The notes under the pieces: model-generated | Database searches by the model: none | What the model saw: only the letters and a program-made list of their open reading frames with translations | Told to the model about the DNA's origin: nothing | Origin: UBA9676 sp963741615 | GTDB lineage: Bacteria > Actinomycetota > Actinomycetes > Streptosporangiales > Streptosporangiaceae | Direction of reading: 5' to 3' | NCBI GenBank assembly: GCA_963741615.1 | Contig: CAVUIU010000002.1 | Location: forward strand, 49,555 to 113,554 | Length of the DNA: 64,000 nucleotides | Position numbers and translations under genes: made by a program | Shown: positions 33,753 to 42,216 of the stretch, in pieces | Layout: the number at the start of each line of letters is the position of its first letter | How positions within the stretch are numbered: position 1 is the stretch's first letter

Positions 33753-34256
33753 TCAGGTCTTGCTGATCTTGCTGCCGTTCGCGGCGACAAGGTACCACTG
33801 TGCCCCGAACGCCTTCATCCCCTGGCCGTGGTCGCTTCCAGCGCTCATGTCGCCCTGGTAGTAGTACAGCGGGTGGCCGTTGTAGGTCACCTGAATGGTG
33901 CCGTCGGGACGGCGGAGGGTGCCGAGCAGCGCCGGGTTGACCCCCATGCCAGCCTTCGGGCCCTGGCTCGACAGGTAGGGAGGCCAGGCGGAGGCGCAGG
34001 CTCCCGAGCACCGGGACAGGCCGTTTCGGTCCCCCCCGAACAGGTACAGCGTGCGGCCCCTGGCGCCGACCAGGACCTTGGCCGATATCCCGGGCAGTGT
34101 GCGCAGCGTCAGGGCGCTGACACCGCTCGCGGAGCCGTCGCCCGCGGCGGCGACCGCCGGGCCCGATGTCGTGGAAGTGCCGGCCGCCGGGCCACTGCCG
34201 CACGCCGCGGCCAGTGCGCCGATCGCGGCGGCGGCCGCGGTCATCACGCGCCTCAT
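33753..34256 (-). CDS. Secreted lipoprotein of the COG4315 repeat family
   Basis: The 167-residue product starts at ATG 34256 behind AAGGAG. The signal is MRRVMTAAAAAIGALAAAC, with the lipobox LAAAC at about residues 15-19. Two copies of the short family repeat follow: GRTLYLFGGDRNGLSRCSGACA with AWPP, then GHPLYYYQGDMSAGSDHGQG with WYLVAANG. The protein would be anchored on the outer face of the membrane. The role of the family is unknown. It is convergent with sqd1. Confidence 0.88.
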   Translation of the reverse strand: MRRVMTAAAAAIGALAAACGSGPAAGTSTTSGPAVAAAGDGSASGVSALTLRTLPGISAKVLVGARGRTLYLFGGDRNGLSRCSGACASAWPPYLSSQGPKAGMGVNPALLGTLRRPDGTIQVTYNGHPLYYYQGDMSAGSDHGQGMKAFGAQWYLVAANGSKISKT

Positions 34257-34409
34257 GTGATCTCCTTGTGTTCCGCAGGCTTCCCGTGGGGCGCTGTCAG
34301 GAGCCGGGCATGACAGCCGGGACCGTCGGCGGGCACAGCGGCTCTGACTACGCTCAGATTTAAGTCGCCTACGAACAGTAACGGAGCAGGCGGGCCGGCG
34401 CAGGGATGA

Positions 34410-35018
34410 TCAGGGAGCCAGTACTTCGTCCGAAAACTCGGCGTTGCGCCGTATTGTCGCGATCGCGTGCTCGACCAGGGCGACAAGGACGTCCCTGCCT
34501 GACGAGGTCTGCCGGGCGTCGCACAGGACGATCGGGACATCCGCGGCGAGGTCAACCGCCGACCTGACCGCGCTCGGGTCGTGGCGGCGCGCCCCGTCGA
34601 AGCAGTTCACCGCGAGGACGAACGGGACATGATGCTTCTCGAAGTAGTCCACGGAGGGGAAGCAGTCGGCCAGCCGCCGGGTGTCGGCGAGCACGACCGC
34701 GCCAAGCGCGCCGCGGGCCAGTTCGTCCCACATGAACCAGAACCGCTCCTGTCCCGGCGTCCCGAACAGGTAGACCACCAGGTTGTCGCGGATGGTGATC
34801 CGGCCGAAGTCCAGGGCGACGGTGGTGGTGCTCTTGCGCTCCACCCCGTCCAGGACATCCACGTGCGTGCCCGGCGCAGTCAGCGGCTCCTCGGTCCGCA
34901 GCGGGCGGATCTCGGTGATCGAGCCGACCAGTGTGGTCTTGCCCACACCAAAGCCCCCGGCGATGAGGATCTTGATGCTGACCGGTACGCCTGCCCGGTC
35001 AGAGCCGGCGTAGGCCAT
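34410..35018 (-). CDS. cvnD: Conservon GTPase (CvnD type)
   Basis: The 202-residue GTP-binding protein starts at ATG 35018, after GGAGG with 6-base spacing. The P-loop is GGFGVGKTTLVG (residues about 21-32). VVYLFGTPGQERFWFMW is switch II and FVLAVNCFDG is the G4-like motif (NxxD replaced by NCFD). In Streptomyces, conservon GTPases associate at the membrane with the roadblock and DUF742 proteins and the sensor. It overlaps cvnC by 20 bases and ends the operon. No P450 gene (CvnE/F) follows. Confidence 0.92.
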   Translation of the reverse strand: MAYAGSDRAGVPVSIKILIAGGFGVGKTTLVGSITEIRPLRTEEPLTAPGTHVDVLDGVERKSTTTVALDFGRITIRDNLVVYLFGTPGQERFWFMWDELARGALGAVVLADTRRLADCFPSVDYFEKHHVPFVLAVNCFDGARRHDPSAVRSAVDLAADVPIVLCDARQTSSGRDVLVALVEHAIATIRRNAEFSDEVLAP

Positions 35019-35373
35019 CGACAACCTCCTTGAGGATCTGCGGGTCGGGCAGCCTGGCGGGTGGGATGGGATGGTGGACGGTGATAAGCGATCGTTCTCT
35101 CAGGTCGCTGAGAAGGATCTGGATCACCGCCAGCGGAAGATCGAGGTCTGCTGCCAGGTCAGCCACCGAGATGGGCACCGCGGACAGCCGGAGCACCGCG
35201 AAATGCTCCGGCTCCAGGCCTTCCGGGTCGGGTGAGATGCCCCGCACTGTGATGATCATCGCGATCACGTCCAGTGCTTCCCCGGCCGGCCGGGTCCTGC
35301 CACGGGTCAGCGCGTAGGGGCGGACCACGGGCCCTGCATCTTGGTCAAGCCAGCGGTCTTCGGGCGCGGTCAT
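34999..35373 (-). CDS. cvnC: DUF742 protein (CvnC type)
   Basis: The 124-residue protein contains DRWLDQDAGPVVRPYALTRG, HFAVLRLSAVPISVADLAAD, LPLAVIQILLSDLRERSLI and ILKEVVDGLRRL, the full DUF742 pattern with a winged-helix look. The start is ATG 35373, 6 bases after cvnB. It is the third gene of the conservon and probably links the GTPase and roadblock subunits. Confidence 0.92.
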   Translation of the reverse strand: MTAPEDRWLDQDAGPVVRPYALTRGRTRPAGEALDVIAMIITVRGISPDPEGLEPEHFAVLRLSAVPISVADLAADLDLPLAVIQILLSDLRERSLITVHHPIPPARLPDPQILKEVVDGLRRL

Positions 35374-35379
35374 GCCAGC

Positions 35380-35823
35380 TCATCCCGCCCCATCCCCGGC
35401 CATCGTGGGCCGGGAAAGCACGGACAGATGCGGCCCGACGCGCTTGACCAGGATCGCCATCTCATAGGCGATGAGACCGACGTCGGCCGTGGCAGGGCTC
35501 AGCACGGCCAGGCAGCTTCCCTCACCGGCGGCGGTCACGAAAAGGAACACGTGGTCCATCTCGACGATGGTCTGGCGGATGCGCCCGCCGCCGAAGTGCT
35601 GGCCGGCACCTCGGGCGAGACTCTGGAAGCCGGCCGCCACGGCGGACAGATGCTCGGCATCCTCGCGGGTAAAGCCCCTCGAAGCCCCGATGGCGAGGCC
35701 ATCGCGAGAGAGAATCAGCGCCTTGTCGATCGAGGCGACCCGGGTGACGAGGTCGTCAAGGAGCCAGCCCAAGTCGGCGTCGTTGCCTCTGCCGGGACCC
35801 GTCAGCCGCTCCGTTTCACCCAC
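35380..35823 (-). CDS. cvnB: Roadblock/LC7 protein (CvnB type)
   Basis: The 147-residue product starts at GTG 35823. The roadblock fold is clear: LGWLLDDLVTRVASIDKALI, LSRDGLAIGASRGFTREDAE, LSAVAAGFQSLARGAG, VEMDHVFLFVTAAGEGSCLAVL and DVGLIAYEMAILVKRVG. Roadblock proteins act as GTPase partners, which matches the conservon GTPase. It follows the sensor gene by 14 bases. Confidence 0.92.
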   Translation of the reverse strand: MGETERLTGPGRGNDADLGWLLDDLVTRVASIDKALILSRDGLAIGASRGFTREDAEHLSAVAAGFQSLARGAGQHFGGGRIRQTIVEMDHVFLFVTAAGEGSCLAVLSPATADVGLIAYEMAILVKRVGPHLSVLSRPTMAGDGAG

Positions 35824-35837
35824 GTCATCCCCCTCGG

Positions 35838-38642
35838 TCAGTCTTCACTGCTGCGCGTCCCCGCGTCCGTGGCGCCGTTGGTCGGCACGGCGTCCGTGCC
35901 GAGGTCCGCGTCCGTGTCCGGGACGGCGTCCGTGCCGAGGTCCGCGTCCGTGCCCGGGACGGCGTCCGTGCCCGGGACGGCGTCCGTGCCCGCGACAGCG
36001 TCCGTGGTGTGGCTGCTCATGGCCTCAATGTCCGCGGCGTCCGGGGCATCCGGGGCATCCGGCGCCACGGCTCCTGCCAGGGGCCCTGATGGGGGATCCC
36101 CGTTGCTGCCGGAGGGGTCGAAGACCGACCGGCCGCGTTCCCAGCCGCGCTGGATGGCCGACATGGTGACGCGCGTCTCCTCCGGCGACCGCTCGCCGCG
36201 GATCTCCCCGGGCAACCGTTCGGGGATGGCGTCGAAGTCGGCGGTGGGGGCGGGGCGGGGAGGCGAGCTGCGAAGCTGCGGGGCCAGGCTCGCCTGCCGG
36301 ACCCGGCGCGGCAATTCGCCCTCGGCCGGGTTCGTCCCCGTTATCCCTTCGGGCGTTACCGAGATCAAGCCGCCGGGTCCGTTGCTCCCGCCGGGTCCGT
36401 TGCCGCCCGCGTGCAGCGGGGTGAACTCGGCCGGCCGTCCCACGGTGCTGTCGCCCGGCTGTGCCCGCGGCCGCCAATCCAGGCCCTCGCTGGCGGCGGA
36501 CGGGCTGGATTCCGGCCAGCGTGACGCGGTTTCCAGCCAGCTTGAGGCGGGCTCAGGCTCCGCGTGAAGGCCCGCGGCGCCGACCGGCACGGACGGCCCG
36601 GGGTGCCCGGACGGGCTGGGCTGGCCCATGTCGGCGCCGGCGGGCTCGAGCCCGCTCCCGATGGCATGCCTGGCGAGCGCCTGCGCACTGCCCCCGGCCG
36701 GAAGCGGCGGGGCGTCACCGAGCGGCGAGGCGTCAGCGCCGGGAGTCCCTTCGGGGACTACCAGCGAGCGTGGGATCAGCACGATGGCCGTTGTCCCACC
36801 GTAGGGGGAGGCGCGCAGGGAGATCCGGATGTTCTGCCGCTTCGCGAGCTGACCGGCGACGAACAGCCCGAGCTGGTCGCTGCCGGTCAGATCGAATGCC
36901 GGCGGGCTGTCCAGCTCTGCGTTGATCAGGTCCCGCTGTGCTGCGCTCATGCCCAGCCCGCGGTCCTCGATCTCCACCGCGAAGCCCTGGCCCACGATGC
37001 TGCCGCTGATCATCACCGGTGTTTGCGGGGGCGAGTAGATGGTCGCGTTCTCCGCGAGTTCAGCGATCATGTGGATAACGTCGCCGACCGCGGGCCCGGC
37101 AAGCGCGGCGTTTGTGGTCGCCGTGACCTTGATCCGGGTGTAGTCCTCCACCTCCGCGACCGCGGCCCGCAGCACGTCAACCAGCGGCACCGGGTGACGC
37201 CAGCCGCGCGCGGGTGCCGCACCGGACAAGATGATGAGGCTCTCGGCGTGCCGGCGCATGCGGGTCGCGAGGTGGTCTACCCGGAAGAGGTCGCCAAGCT
37301 CCTGCGGATCGGAGACCCTTCGCTCCATGGCGTCGAGCAGCGTCAGCTGCCGGTGGAGCAGCGATTGGCTGCGCCGGGCCAGGTTCCGGAAGATGTGGCT
37401 GATGCCCTGCCGGAGCCGCGCCTGCCCGACGGCCGCCTCCACGGCGGTCCGCTGCACCTTGGCGAAGGCCTCGCCGACCTGCCGGACCTCGTCGGAGGTG
37501 GCGGTGTTGGGCAGCGCCTGCGCGGACACGTCCACGTCCTCGCCCGAGGCAAGCCGGTTCACGACGTCCGGCAGGCGGTCGTTCGCCAGTTCCAGCGCGG
37601 ACTGCCGGAGCGCGGACAGTTCGCGGACCATGCGGCGGCCGATCCACAGGGACAGGGCGATGGAGACAATGATCGCGAGCAGGCCCAGGCCCCCGACCAG
37701 GATCAGCCTGACGTAGGTGGCACGGGCCTGGGTGTTGGCCTGGCTGGTGAGTGTGTCTGCTGACTGCACGCCTGCCGCCGAGAGCCCGGTAGCGACCGCC
37801 CCGACCGTCTGCTGCCACGTACGTGGCGGGACCGGCGGAAGTTTGCCCGGCTGGGCGCCGTTCATCACCGTGTTCTCCAGCGACGCCAGCGACGCGAGCG
37901 TCCGCGGGCTGACGTGGCCGGTGTAGTAGGCGCGGTAGGGGGAGTCGAGGTCGGGGAGCGTCAGGTTGTAGAGGGCCCGGCGGGCCCCGACCAGCTGGGT
38001 GAATTGCTGGAGATCGGCCGCGCTCATCCGGCCGCTGCTGAAGTCGGCCACCAGCAGGGTGTTCTCCTGCAGCAGCATGTCCTCGGAGCTGCCCATCCGC
38101 ACGAAAGCCAGCGCCTGGGTGACCACCGGTGCGCTGTTCTGCTGGCGGATCGCCGCTTCCAGGACGTGGTCGGCGGCCTGGACCGTGGCGTTGTACGTGG
38201 CGAAGGCGCGTGACCTGGGAATGATCTGGGCGGCGATCTGCGAGCGCAGGCTGGGCAGGCCGGCGGCGTCGCGGAGGAGGGCGGCGATGGCCTGTTTCTC
38301 CACCGGGGACGCGTTGTTCGTGGTGGTGCCGGAAAGCAGGGCGCGCCGCAGGGCCGCCGCGGCGGCATTAGTCCGCGTCTCCTGGAGTTCCAGTTTGGCG
38401 AGGTTCGCGCCGGTGGGGGCGGACAGGTACACGACCGCCAGTGTGCGCTCGTTGTCCAGCTGGGCCAGGAAGGTACCCGTGGGATCGCCGGTGGCGTTCT
38501 TCACCGTGTTGGCCCTGGCCAGGTTGACAGCGTCCCTGGCGGTGGTGCCGACAGCGAAGGCGTAGATCCCGACGAGGGAAAGCACGGGGACGAGTACGAG
38601 CAGAAGAATTCTCGTGCGGATGGACCGCAGACGCCATCTCAT
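35838..38642 (-). CDS. cvnA: Conservon sensor histidine kinase-like protein (CvnA type)
   Basis: The 934-residue protein starts at ATG 38642 behind GAGG. It has helix 1 at about residues 11-30 and an extracytoplasmic nitrate/nitrite-sensor-type domain at about 45-310 (LDNERTLAVVYLSAPTG, VRMGSSEDMLLQENTLLVAD). Helix 2 lies at about 318-341, followed by HAMP (LANDRLPDVVNRLASGEDVD) and a GHKL ATPase (MIAELAENATIYSPP, IEDRGLGMS, GLFVAGQLAKR). The open frame continues upstream to 40001, but that part lacks coding character. The C-terminal 250 residues are low-complexity and end in GTDAVP-type repeats. First gene of the conservon. Confidence 0.92.
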   Translation of the reverse strand: MRWRLRSIRTRILLLVLVPVLSLVGIYAFAVGTTARDAVNLARANTVKNATGDPTGTFLAQLDNERTLAVVYLSAPTGANLAKLELQETRTNAAAAALRRALLSGTTTNNASPVEKQAIAALLRDAAGLPSLRSQIAAQIIPRSRAFATYNATVQAADHVLEAAIRQQNSAPVVTQALAFVRMGSSEDMLLQENTLLVADFSSGRMSAADLQQFTQLVGARRALYNLTLPDLDSPYRAYYTGHVSPRTLASLASLENTVMNGAQPGKLPPVPPRTWQQTVGAVATGLSAAGVQSADTLTSQANTQARATYVRLILVGGLGLLAIIVSIALSLWIGRRMVRELSALRQSALELANDRLPDVVNRLASGEDVDVSAQALPNTATSDEVRQVGEAFAKVQRTAVEAAVGQARLRQGISHIFRNLARRSQSLLHRQLTLLDAMERRVSDPQELGDLFRVDHLATRMRRHAESLIILSGAAPARGWRHPVPLVDVLRAAVAEVEDYTRIKVTATTNAALAGPAVGDVIHMIAELAENATIYSPPQTPVMISGSIVGQGFAVEIEDRGLGMSAAQRDLINAELDSPPAFDLTGSDQLGLFVAGQLAKRQNIRISLRASPYGGTTAIVLIPRSLVVPEGTPGADASPLGDAPPLPAGGSAQALARHAIGSGLEPAGADMGQPSPSGHPGPSVPVGAAGLHAEPEPASSWLETASRWPESSPSAASEGLDWRPRAQPGDSTVGRPAEFTPLHAGGNGPGGSNGPGGLISVTPEGITGTNPAEGELPRRVRQASLAPQLRSSPPRPAPTADFDAIPERLPGEIRGERSPEETRVTMSAIQRGWERGRSVFDPSGSNGDPPSGPLAGAVAPDAPDAPDAADIEAMSSHTTDAVAGTDAVPGTDAVPGTDADLGTDAVPDTDADLGTDAVPTNGATDAGTRSSED
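35887..35994. repeat. Tandem 18/36-base repeats in the 3' end of cvnA
   Basis: Two 36-base units (35887-35922, 35923-35958) are followed by two 18-base units related to ACGGCGTCCGTGCCCGGG. They code in frame for alternating GTDAVP and GTDADL-like hexapeptides. Confidence 0.9.
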
Positions 38643-38861
38643 TCGCTCGGCCTCGCGTGTGACGGGGAACGGGCAGGTAGCAACTTCGCTACGAAGGAGA
38701 TTCGCAAACCCCCCGGGAATGCGAGCGTAGCAAGATTGAGCTAGCGGCATGGTCCGAATCGGATAACTTGCACCCCATAGCGATGTTTGCCGTCTTGATA
38801 CCGGATGACGAATGTCCGGGCCGATAGCCCCGCGGGACCGGCAGCCGGTTAGCGTGGGGTC

Positions 38862-39860
38862 ATGCGTGCGTGGGTGGTTGACAAGCCCGGGCCGGTGGCC
38901 AGCGGGCCGCTCCGGCTGACCGAACGGGAGGTCCCGGAACCTGGCCCAGGCGAGTTGCTGGTCCGGGTCCGGGCCTGTGGCGTCTGCCGCACCGACCTTC
39001 ACCTCGCCGAGGGTGACCTGCCCCCGCGGGCGCCGGGCATCACGCCGGGGCACGAGGTCGTTGGCGAGGTGGCCGCGGCCGGGCCGGGTACCACCAGGTT
39101 CGCCCCCGGTGACCGGGTCGGCGCCGCCTGGCTGGCCGGGACCGACGGCACCTGCGCATATTGCCGGCATGGCAAGGAGAATCTCTGCCCTGCCTCCGTC
39201 TACACCGGCTGGGACATTCACGGCGGCTACGCCGAGTACCTCACGGTTGCTGACGCGTACGCACACCCACTGCCGGAGGGCTTCTCCGACGCCGAACTGG
39301 CCCCGCTCCTGTGCGCCGGGATCATCGGGTACCGGGCCTTGCTGCGAGCGGAAATCCCACCGGGCGGCACGCTGGGCATCTGGGGCTTCGGCGGATCCGC
39401 GCACCTTGCGGCGCAGATCGCGATCGCACAGGGCGCGGCCGTCCACGTGTTCACCCGGGCCGGCGACGCCCGTGACCTCGCGCTGAGCCTCGGGGCGGCA
39501 TCCGCGCAGGACTCCTACGATCCCGCCCCGGAGCCGCTCGACTCGGCGATCATCTTCGCCCCGGTCGGCGACATGGTGCCACCGGCGCTCGCGGCACTCG
39601 GCCGTGGTGGGACGCTGGCCATCGCCGGCATCTACCTGACCGACATCCCGCCGCTGGACTACACCAGAGATCTCTTCCAGGAGCGGACGCTGCGCAGCGT
39701 CACCGCCAACACCCGGGGTGACGCCGCGGACTTCCTCACCCTGGCCCAGCGTCTCCGGATCAAGGTCACCACCACCGGCTACTCCTTCGATCAGGCTGAC
39801 CGGGCACTGGCCGATCTGGCCGGCGACCGGGTACACGGTGCCGCCGTTCTGTCCCTCTAA
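38862..39860 (+). CDS. Zinc-dependent alcohol dehydrogenase (MDR family)
   Basis: The 332-residue enzyme starts at ATG 38862. Catalytic zinc residues are in CGVCRTDLH and GHEVVGEV. The structural zinc site reads DGTCAYCRHGKENLC, with Asp where the first Cys often is. The NAD(P) motif is GIWGFGGSAHLAAQIA. Sequence blocks YTGWDIHGGYAEY and PLLCAGIIGYRAL place it in the AdhA-like group of actinobacteria. It probably oxidises or reduces short alcohols or aldehydes. Monocistronic and divergent from the conservon. Confidence 0.9.
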   Translation: MRAWVVDKPGPVASGPLRLTEREVPEPGPGELLVRVRACGVCRTDLHLAEGDLPPRAPGITPGHEVVGEVAAAGPGTTRFAPGDRVGAAWLAGTDGTCAYCRHGKENLCPASVYTGWDIHGGYAEYLTVADAYAHPLPEGFSDAELAPLLCAGIIGYRALLRAEIPPGGTLGIWGFGGSAHLAAQIAIAQGAAVHVFTRAGDARDLALSLGAASAQDSYDPAPEPLDSAIIFAPVGDMVPPALAALGRGGTLAIAGIYLTDIPPLDYTRDLFQERTLRSVTANTRGDAADFLTLAQRLRIKVTTTGYSFDQADRALADLAGDRVHGAAVLSL

Positions 39861-39912
39861 GAGATCGCCAGCCCGCGACCCGCTTCCGGCGCCAGCTCGG
39901 CTGGATGGGCCA

Positions 39913-40039
39913 CCATGATCACGGACTATTACCCGGCGAAAACCGCAGGAGATCGTCCGTGACCATGACTTGGCTGAAATCCCCACGCCATTCGTGATCA
40001 TGGCTTAGGTGTCTTTAGCGCAGCAAAGTCGTGATCACG
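39913..40039. repeat. Inverted and palindromic copies of a CGTGATCATGG motif
   Basis: CCATGATCACG at 39913-39923 is the exact reverse complement of CGTGATCATGG at 39993-40003. A CGTGATCACG palindrome is at 40030-40039 and a variant, CGTGACCATG, at 39958-39967. They lie in the 330-base gap between the dehydrogenase and the dipeptidase. Confidence 0.7.
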
Positions 40040-40195
40040 AAATTGGGACGCGGCGAACGGGGGCAGATGCGGCAGCTGATGCTGGCGCGGCAGCAGCTGG
40101 CGCTGGTACGGCAGCTGGCGCTGGCGGGGCAGCGGCTGGCGGGGCATCCGTACCAGGGATGGGTGCGGGACCTGCTGCGTAGGCTGGCCCGGTGA
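40031..40195 (+). CDS. Small Q/L/R-rich ORF coupled to the dipeptidase gene
   Basis: This is a 54-residue frame from GTG 40031, or 42 residues from ATG 40067, which has GGGGG 3 bases upstream. It ends in a GTGA overlap with the dipeptidase start. The peptide (MRQLMLARQQLALVRQLALA, then GWVRDLLRRLAR) is a likely amphipathic helix. It could be a coupling leader or a true small protein, or a by-product of the repetitive CTGGCG sequence. No homologue is known to me. Confidence 0.3.
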   Translation: MITKLGRGERGQMRQLMLARQQLALVRQLALAGQRLAGHPYQGWVRDLLRRLAR

Positions 40196-41412
40196 GGAGC
40201 CGTCTCGACATGGCCCGGGCACTGCTCGGCCGCTCGCCGCTGGTGGACGGGCACAACGATCTCGCCTGGGAACTGCGGGAATCGTGCCGCGGCGACCTCA
40301 GCAAGACCGACCTCGCTGGCCCGGTCGGATTCACCCATACCGACCTGCCCCGCCTGGCGGCAGGCGGGGTCGGCGCACAGTTCTGGTCCGTCTATGTGCC
40401 GGTGTCGCTGGCGGGCGAGGCGGCCGTGGCTGCCACCTTGGAGCAGATCGACCTCGTCCACCGCATGGCGGGCCGCTACCCGGGCAGCCTGGAGCTGGCC
40501 CTGACCGCCGCCGACGTGGAGCGGATCTTCGCCGCTGGCAAGGTGGCGTCGCTGATCGGCGCCGAGGGCGGGCACAGCATCGCCTGCTCCCTGGGGGTGC
40601 TCCGGGTGCTCCACCGGCTCGGAGTGCGGTACCTGACGCTCACCCACAACGCCAACGTGCCGTGGGCGGACTCGGCCACCGATGTCCCGGCCGCCGGCGG
40701 CCTGACCGCGTTCGGCCGCCAGGTGGTGGCCGAGATGCAGCGGCTCGGGATGCTGGTCAACCTGTCACACACCGCACCGGGAACGATGCGCGACGCCTTC
40801 GACGTGGCGGAGGCGCCGGTGATCTACTCCCACTCCAGCGCCCGGGCGCTGTGCGACCATCCGCGCAACGTGCCGGACGAGATGCTCGCCCGGCTGCCGG
40901 GCAACAACGGCGTGTGCATGGTCACGTTCGTGCCCGCGTTCGTCTCCGAGCCGTGCCGGGAGTGGCACCAGGGGCTCGACGCCGAGATGAAGCGGCGGGG
41001 AATGGACCCCGGGGACCATGCAGCCGGGGCCAGGGCCCGGCAGGAGTATGCCCGGGGCAACCCCGCCCCGCGCGCCACCCTGGCCCAGGTCGCCGACCAT
41101 GTCGGGCATGTGCGCGAGGTGGCCGGGGTCGATCATGTCGGCCTCGGTGGGGACTTCGACGGCACCGAGGACCTCCCCGACGGCCTGGCCGACGTGTCGT
41201 GCTACCCGGCGCTGATCGCGGAACTGCTGGACCGGGGCTGGAGTGAGCAGGACTGCGCCCGGCTGGCCGGCGGCAATGTGCTGCGGGTGATGCGGGAGGC
41301 GGAAAACGCCGCCCGGGCGATCTCCGCCCGGCGGGGGCCCTGCATGCTTCGGATCGAGGATGTCAACGGCGCTGCCGCGGGCGGGGCCGACGGAGCGGAG
41401 AGCGCTAGCTGA
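40192..41412 (+). CDS. Membrane dipeptidase (M19 family)
   Basis: This 406-residue metallopeptidase starts at GTG 40192. Zinc residues are visible in LVDGHNDLAW (His-x-Asp), IGAEGGHS (Glu), NLSHT (His) and IYSHSSARAL (His). The GGDFDGTEDLPDGL block near residue 320 is characteristic of renal-dipeptidase homologues. It hydrolyses dipeptides; the actinobacterial substrates are unknown. It overlaps the convergent DUF427 gene by 8 bases. Confidence 0.92.
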   Translation: MRSRLDMARALLGRSPLVDGHNDLAWELRESCRGDLSKTDLAGPVGFTHTDLPRLAAGGVGAQFWSVYVPVSLAGEAAVAATLEQIDLVHRMAGRYPGSLELALTAADVERIFAAGKVASLIGAEGGHSIACSLGVLRVLHRLGVRYLTLTHNANVPWADSATDVPAAGGLTAFGRQVVAEMQRLGMLVNLSHTAPGTMRDAFDVAEAPVIYSHSSARALCDHPRNVPDEMLARLPGNNGVCMVTFVPAFVSEPCREWHQGLDAEMKRRGMDPGDHAAGARARQEYARGNPAPRATLAQVADHVGHVREVAGVDHVGLGGDFDGTEDLPDGLADVSCYPALIAELLDRGWSEQDCARLAGGNVLRVMREAENAARAISARRGPCMLRIEDVNGAAAGGADGAESAS

Positions 41413-42154
41413 AGTGCGTGCGCGGCCGCTCCTGCGGTTCCCCGTCCAGGTACAGATCCACCTTCTCGTTGTAGAAGCAGGCCAGCCCGGCGATCTTCTG
41501 GCTTTCCGGGAGCGGGAAGCGGTACATCCACACGATGTCGCGGTGTTCGGCCTGCCCGGTGTCCACCGACCAGTAGCTCGCGGTGCCCTTGTAAGGGCAG
41601 TGGGACCGGTTCTGCGATGGCCGCAGCAGATCCATCCGCAGATCGGTCAGGGGCAGATAGTAGCGGGGTGGCAGCCCGGTCTCGAAGAGGATGCGGGGCC
41701 GGCGGGAGTCGGCCACGGTTACCCCGTCAACCTCCACCCGGACGTGCCGGGAGCTGGCCAGGATGTCCACCCGGGAGTACGGGTCGCGTGCGTGTGTGTA
41801 GACCGGCTCATCCTCCTCGAACCACTCACTCATCGACTCCCAGTCCAGCCGCACCAGGTCGCGGAGCTCCGCCAGCGGGGAGTCCGGGTAGCGCAGGGCG
41901 GCCTGCTGCGCGGTCGCCGTGGCGACCTTGACGTCGAGGACCTGCGCGTCGCCCCGGCTGGGGGAGTGCTCGGTCAGGCCCCCCGGGACCAGTTCGGCCC
42001 TGATGTCGGCGGCCGGCAGATAGTAGACGGGGAAATGCGGTCCCTCCCAGACCAGGACCGGGTGGATGGTGTCGGCGACGAGCTGGCCGTCCAGGTAAGC
42101 GCGCACCCGCTTGTGACATGGTTCGATCCTGATTCCGCGCGCTGCCGCAGCCAT
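41405..42154 (-). CDS. Tandem DUF427 protein
   Basis: The 249-residue product starts at ATG 42154 with GGAG 6 bases upstream. It holds two DUF427 units: one at about 5-100 (VRAYLDGQLVADTIHPVLVW, PVYYLPAADIR) and one at about 135-235 (HVRVEVDGVTVADSRRPRIL, YYLPLTDLRMDLL, SHCPYKGTASYWSV, VWMYRFPLPESQKIAGLACF). The CPYKGTASYWSV block is the family hallmark. The biochemical role is unknown. A Trp-rich segment (DWESMSEWFEED) joins the units. Confidence 0.9.
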   Translation of the reverse strand: MAAAARGIRIEPCHKRVRAYLDGQLVADTIHPVLVWEGPHFPVYYLPAADIRAELVPGGLTEHSPSRGDAQVLDVKVATATAQQAALRYPDSPLAELRDLVRLDWESMSEWFEEDEPVYTHARDPYSRVDILASSRHVRVEVDGVTVADSRRPRILFETGLPPRYYLPLTDLRMDLLRPSQNRSHCPYKGTASYWSVDTGQAEHRDIVWMYRFPLPESQKIAGLACFYNEKVDLYLDGEPQERPRTHFS

Positions 42155-42216
42155 TGCGAACTCCATCCTGACCGGCCGGGGGGCGGGGCACTTGTACGGC
42201 CCAGTAGCGTCAATGT

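Noticed and set aside
39120..39200. Asp in place of the first structural-zinc Cys in the alcohol dehydrogenase
   Set aside because: I recall the TDGTCxYC form in other actinobacterial AdhA-type enzymes, so it is probably a normal family variant rather than a defect.
38643..40001. Minus-strand extension of the cvnA frame upstream to 40001
   Set aside because: The sensor starts naturally at 38642 with a ribosome-binding site and a membrane helix. The extension runs antisense through the alcohol dehydrogenase gene and has no domain.
40066..40150. CTGGCG-rich repetitive stretch as a possible CRISPR-like or mobile repeat
   Set aside because: The units are short, irregular and continuous, with no spacers. 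They read as a low-complexity coding stretch.
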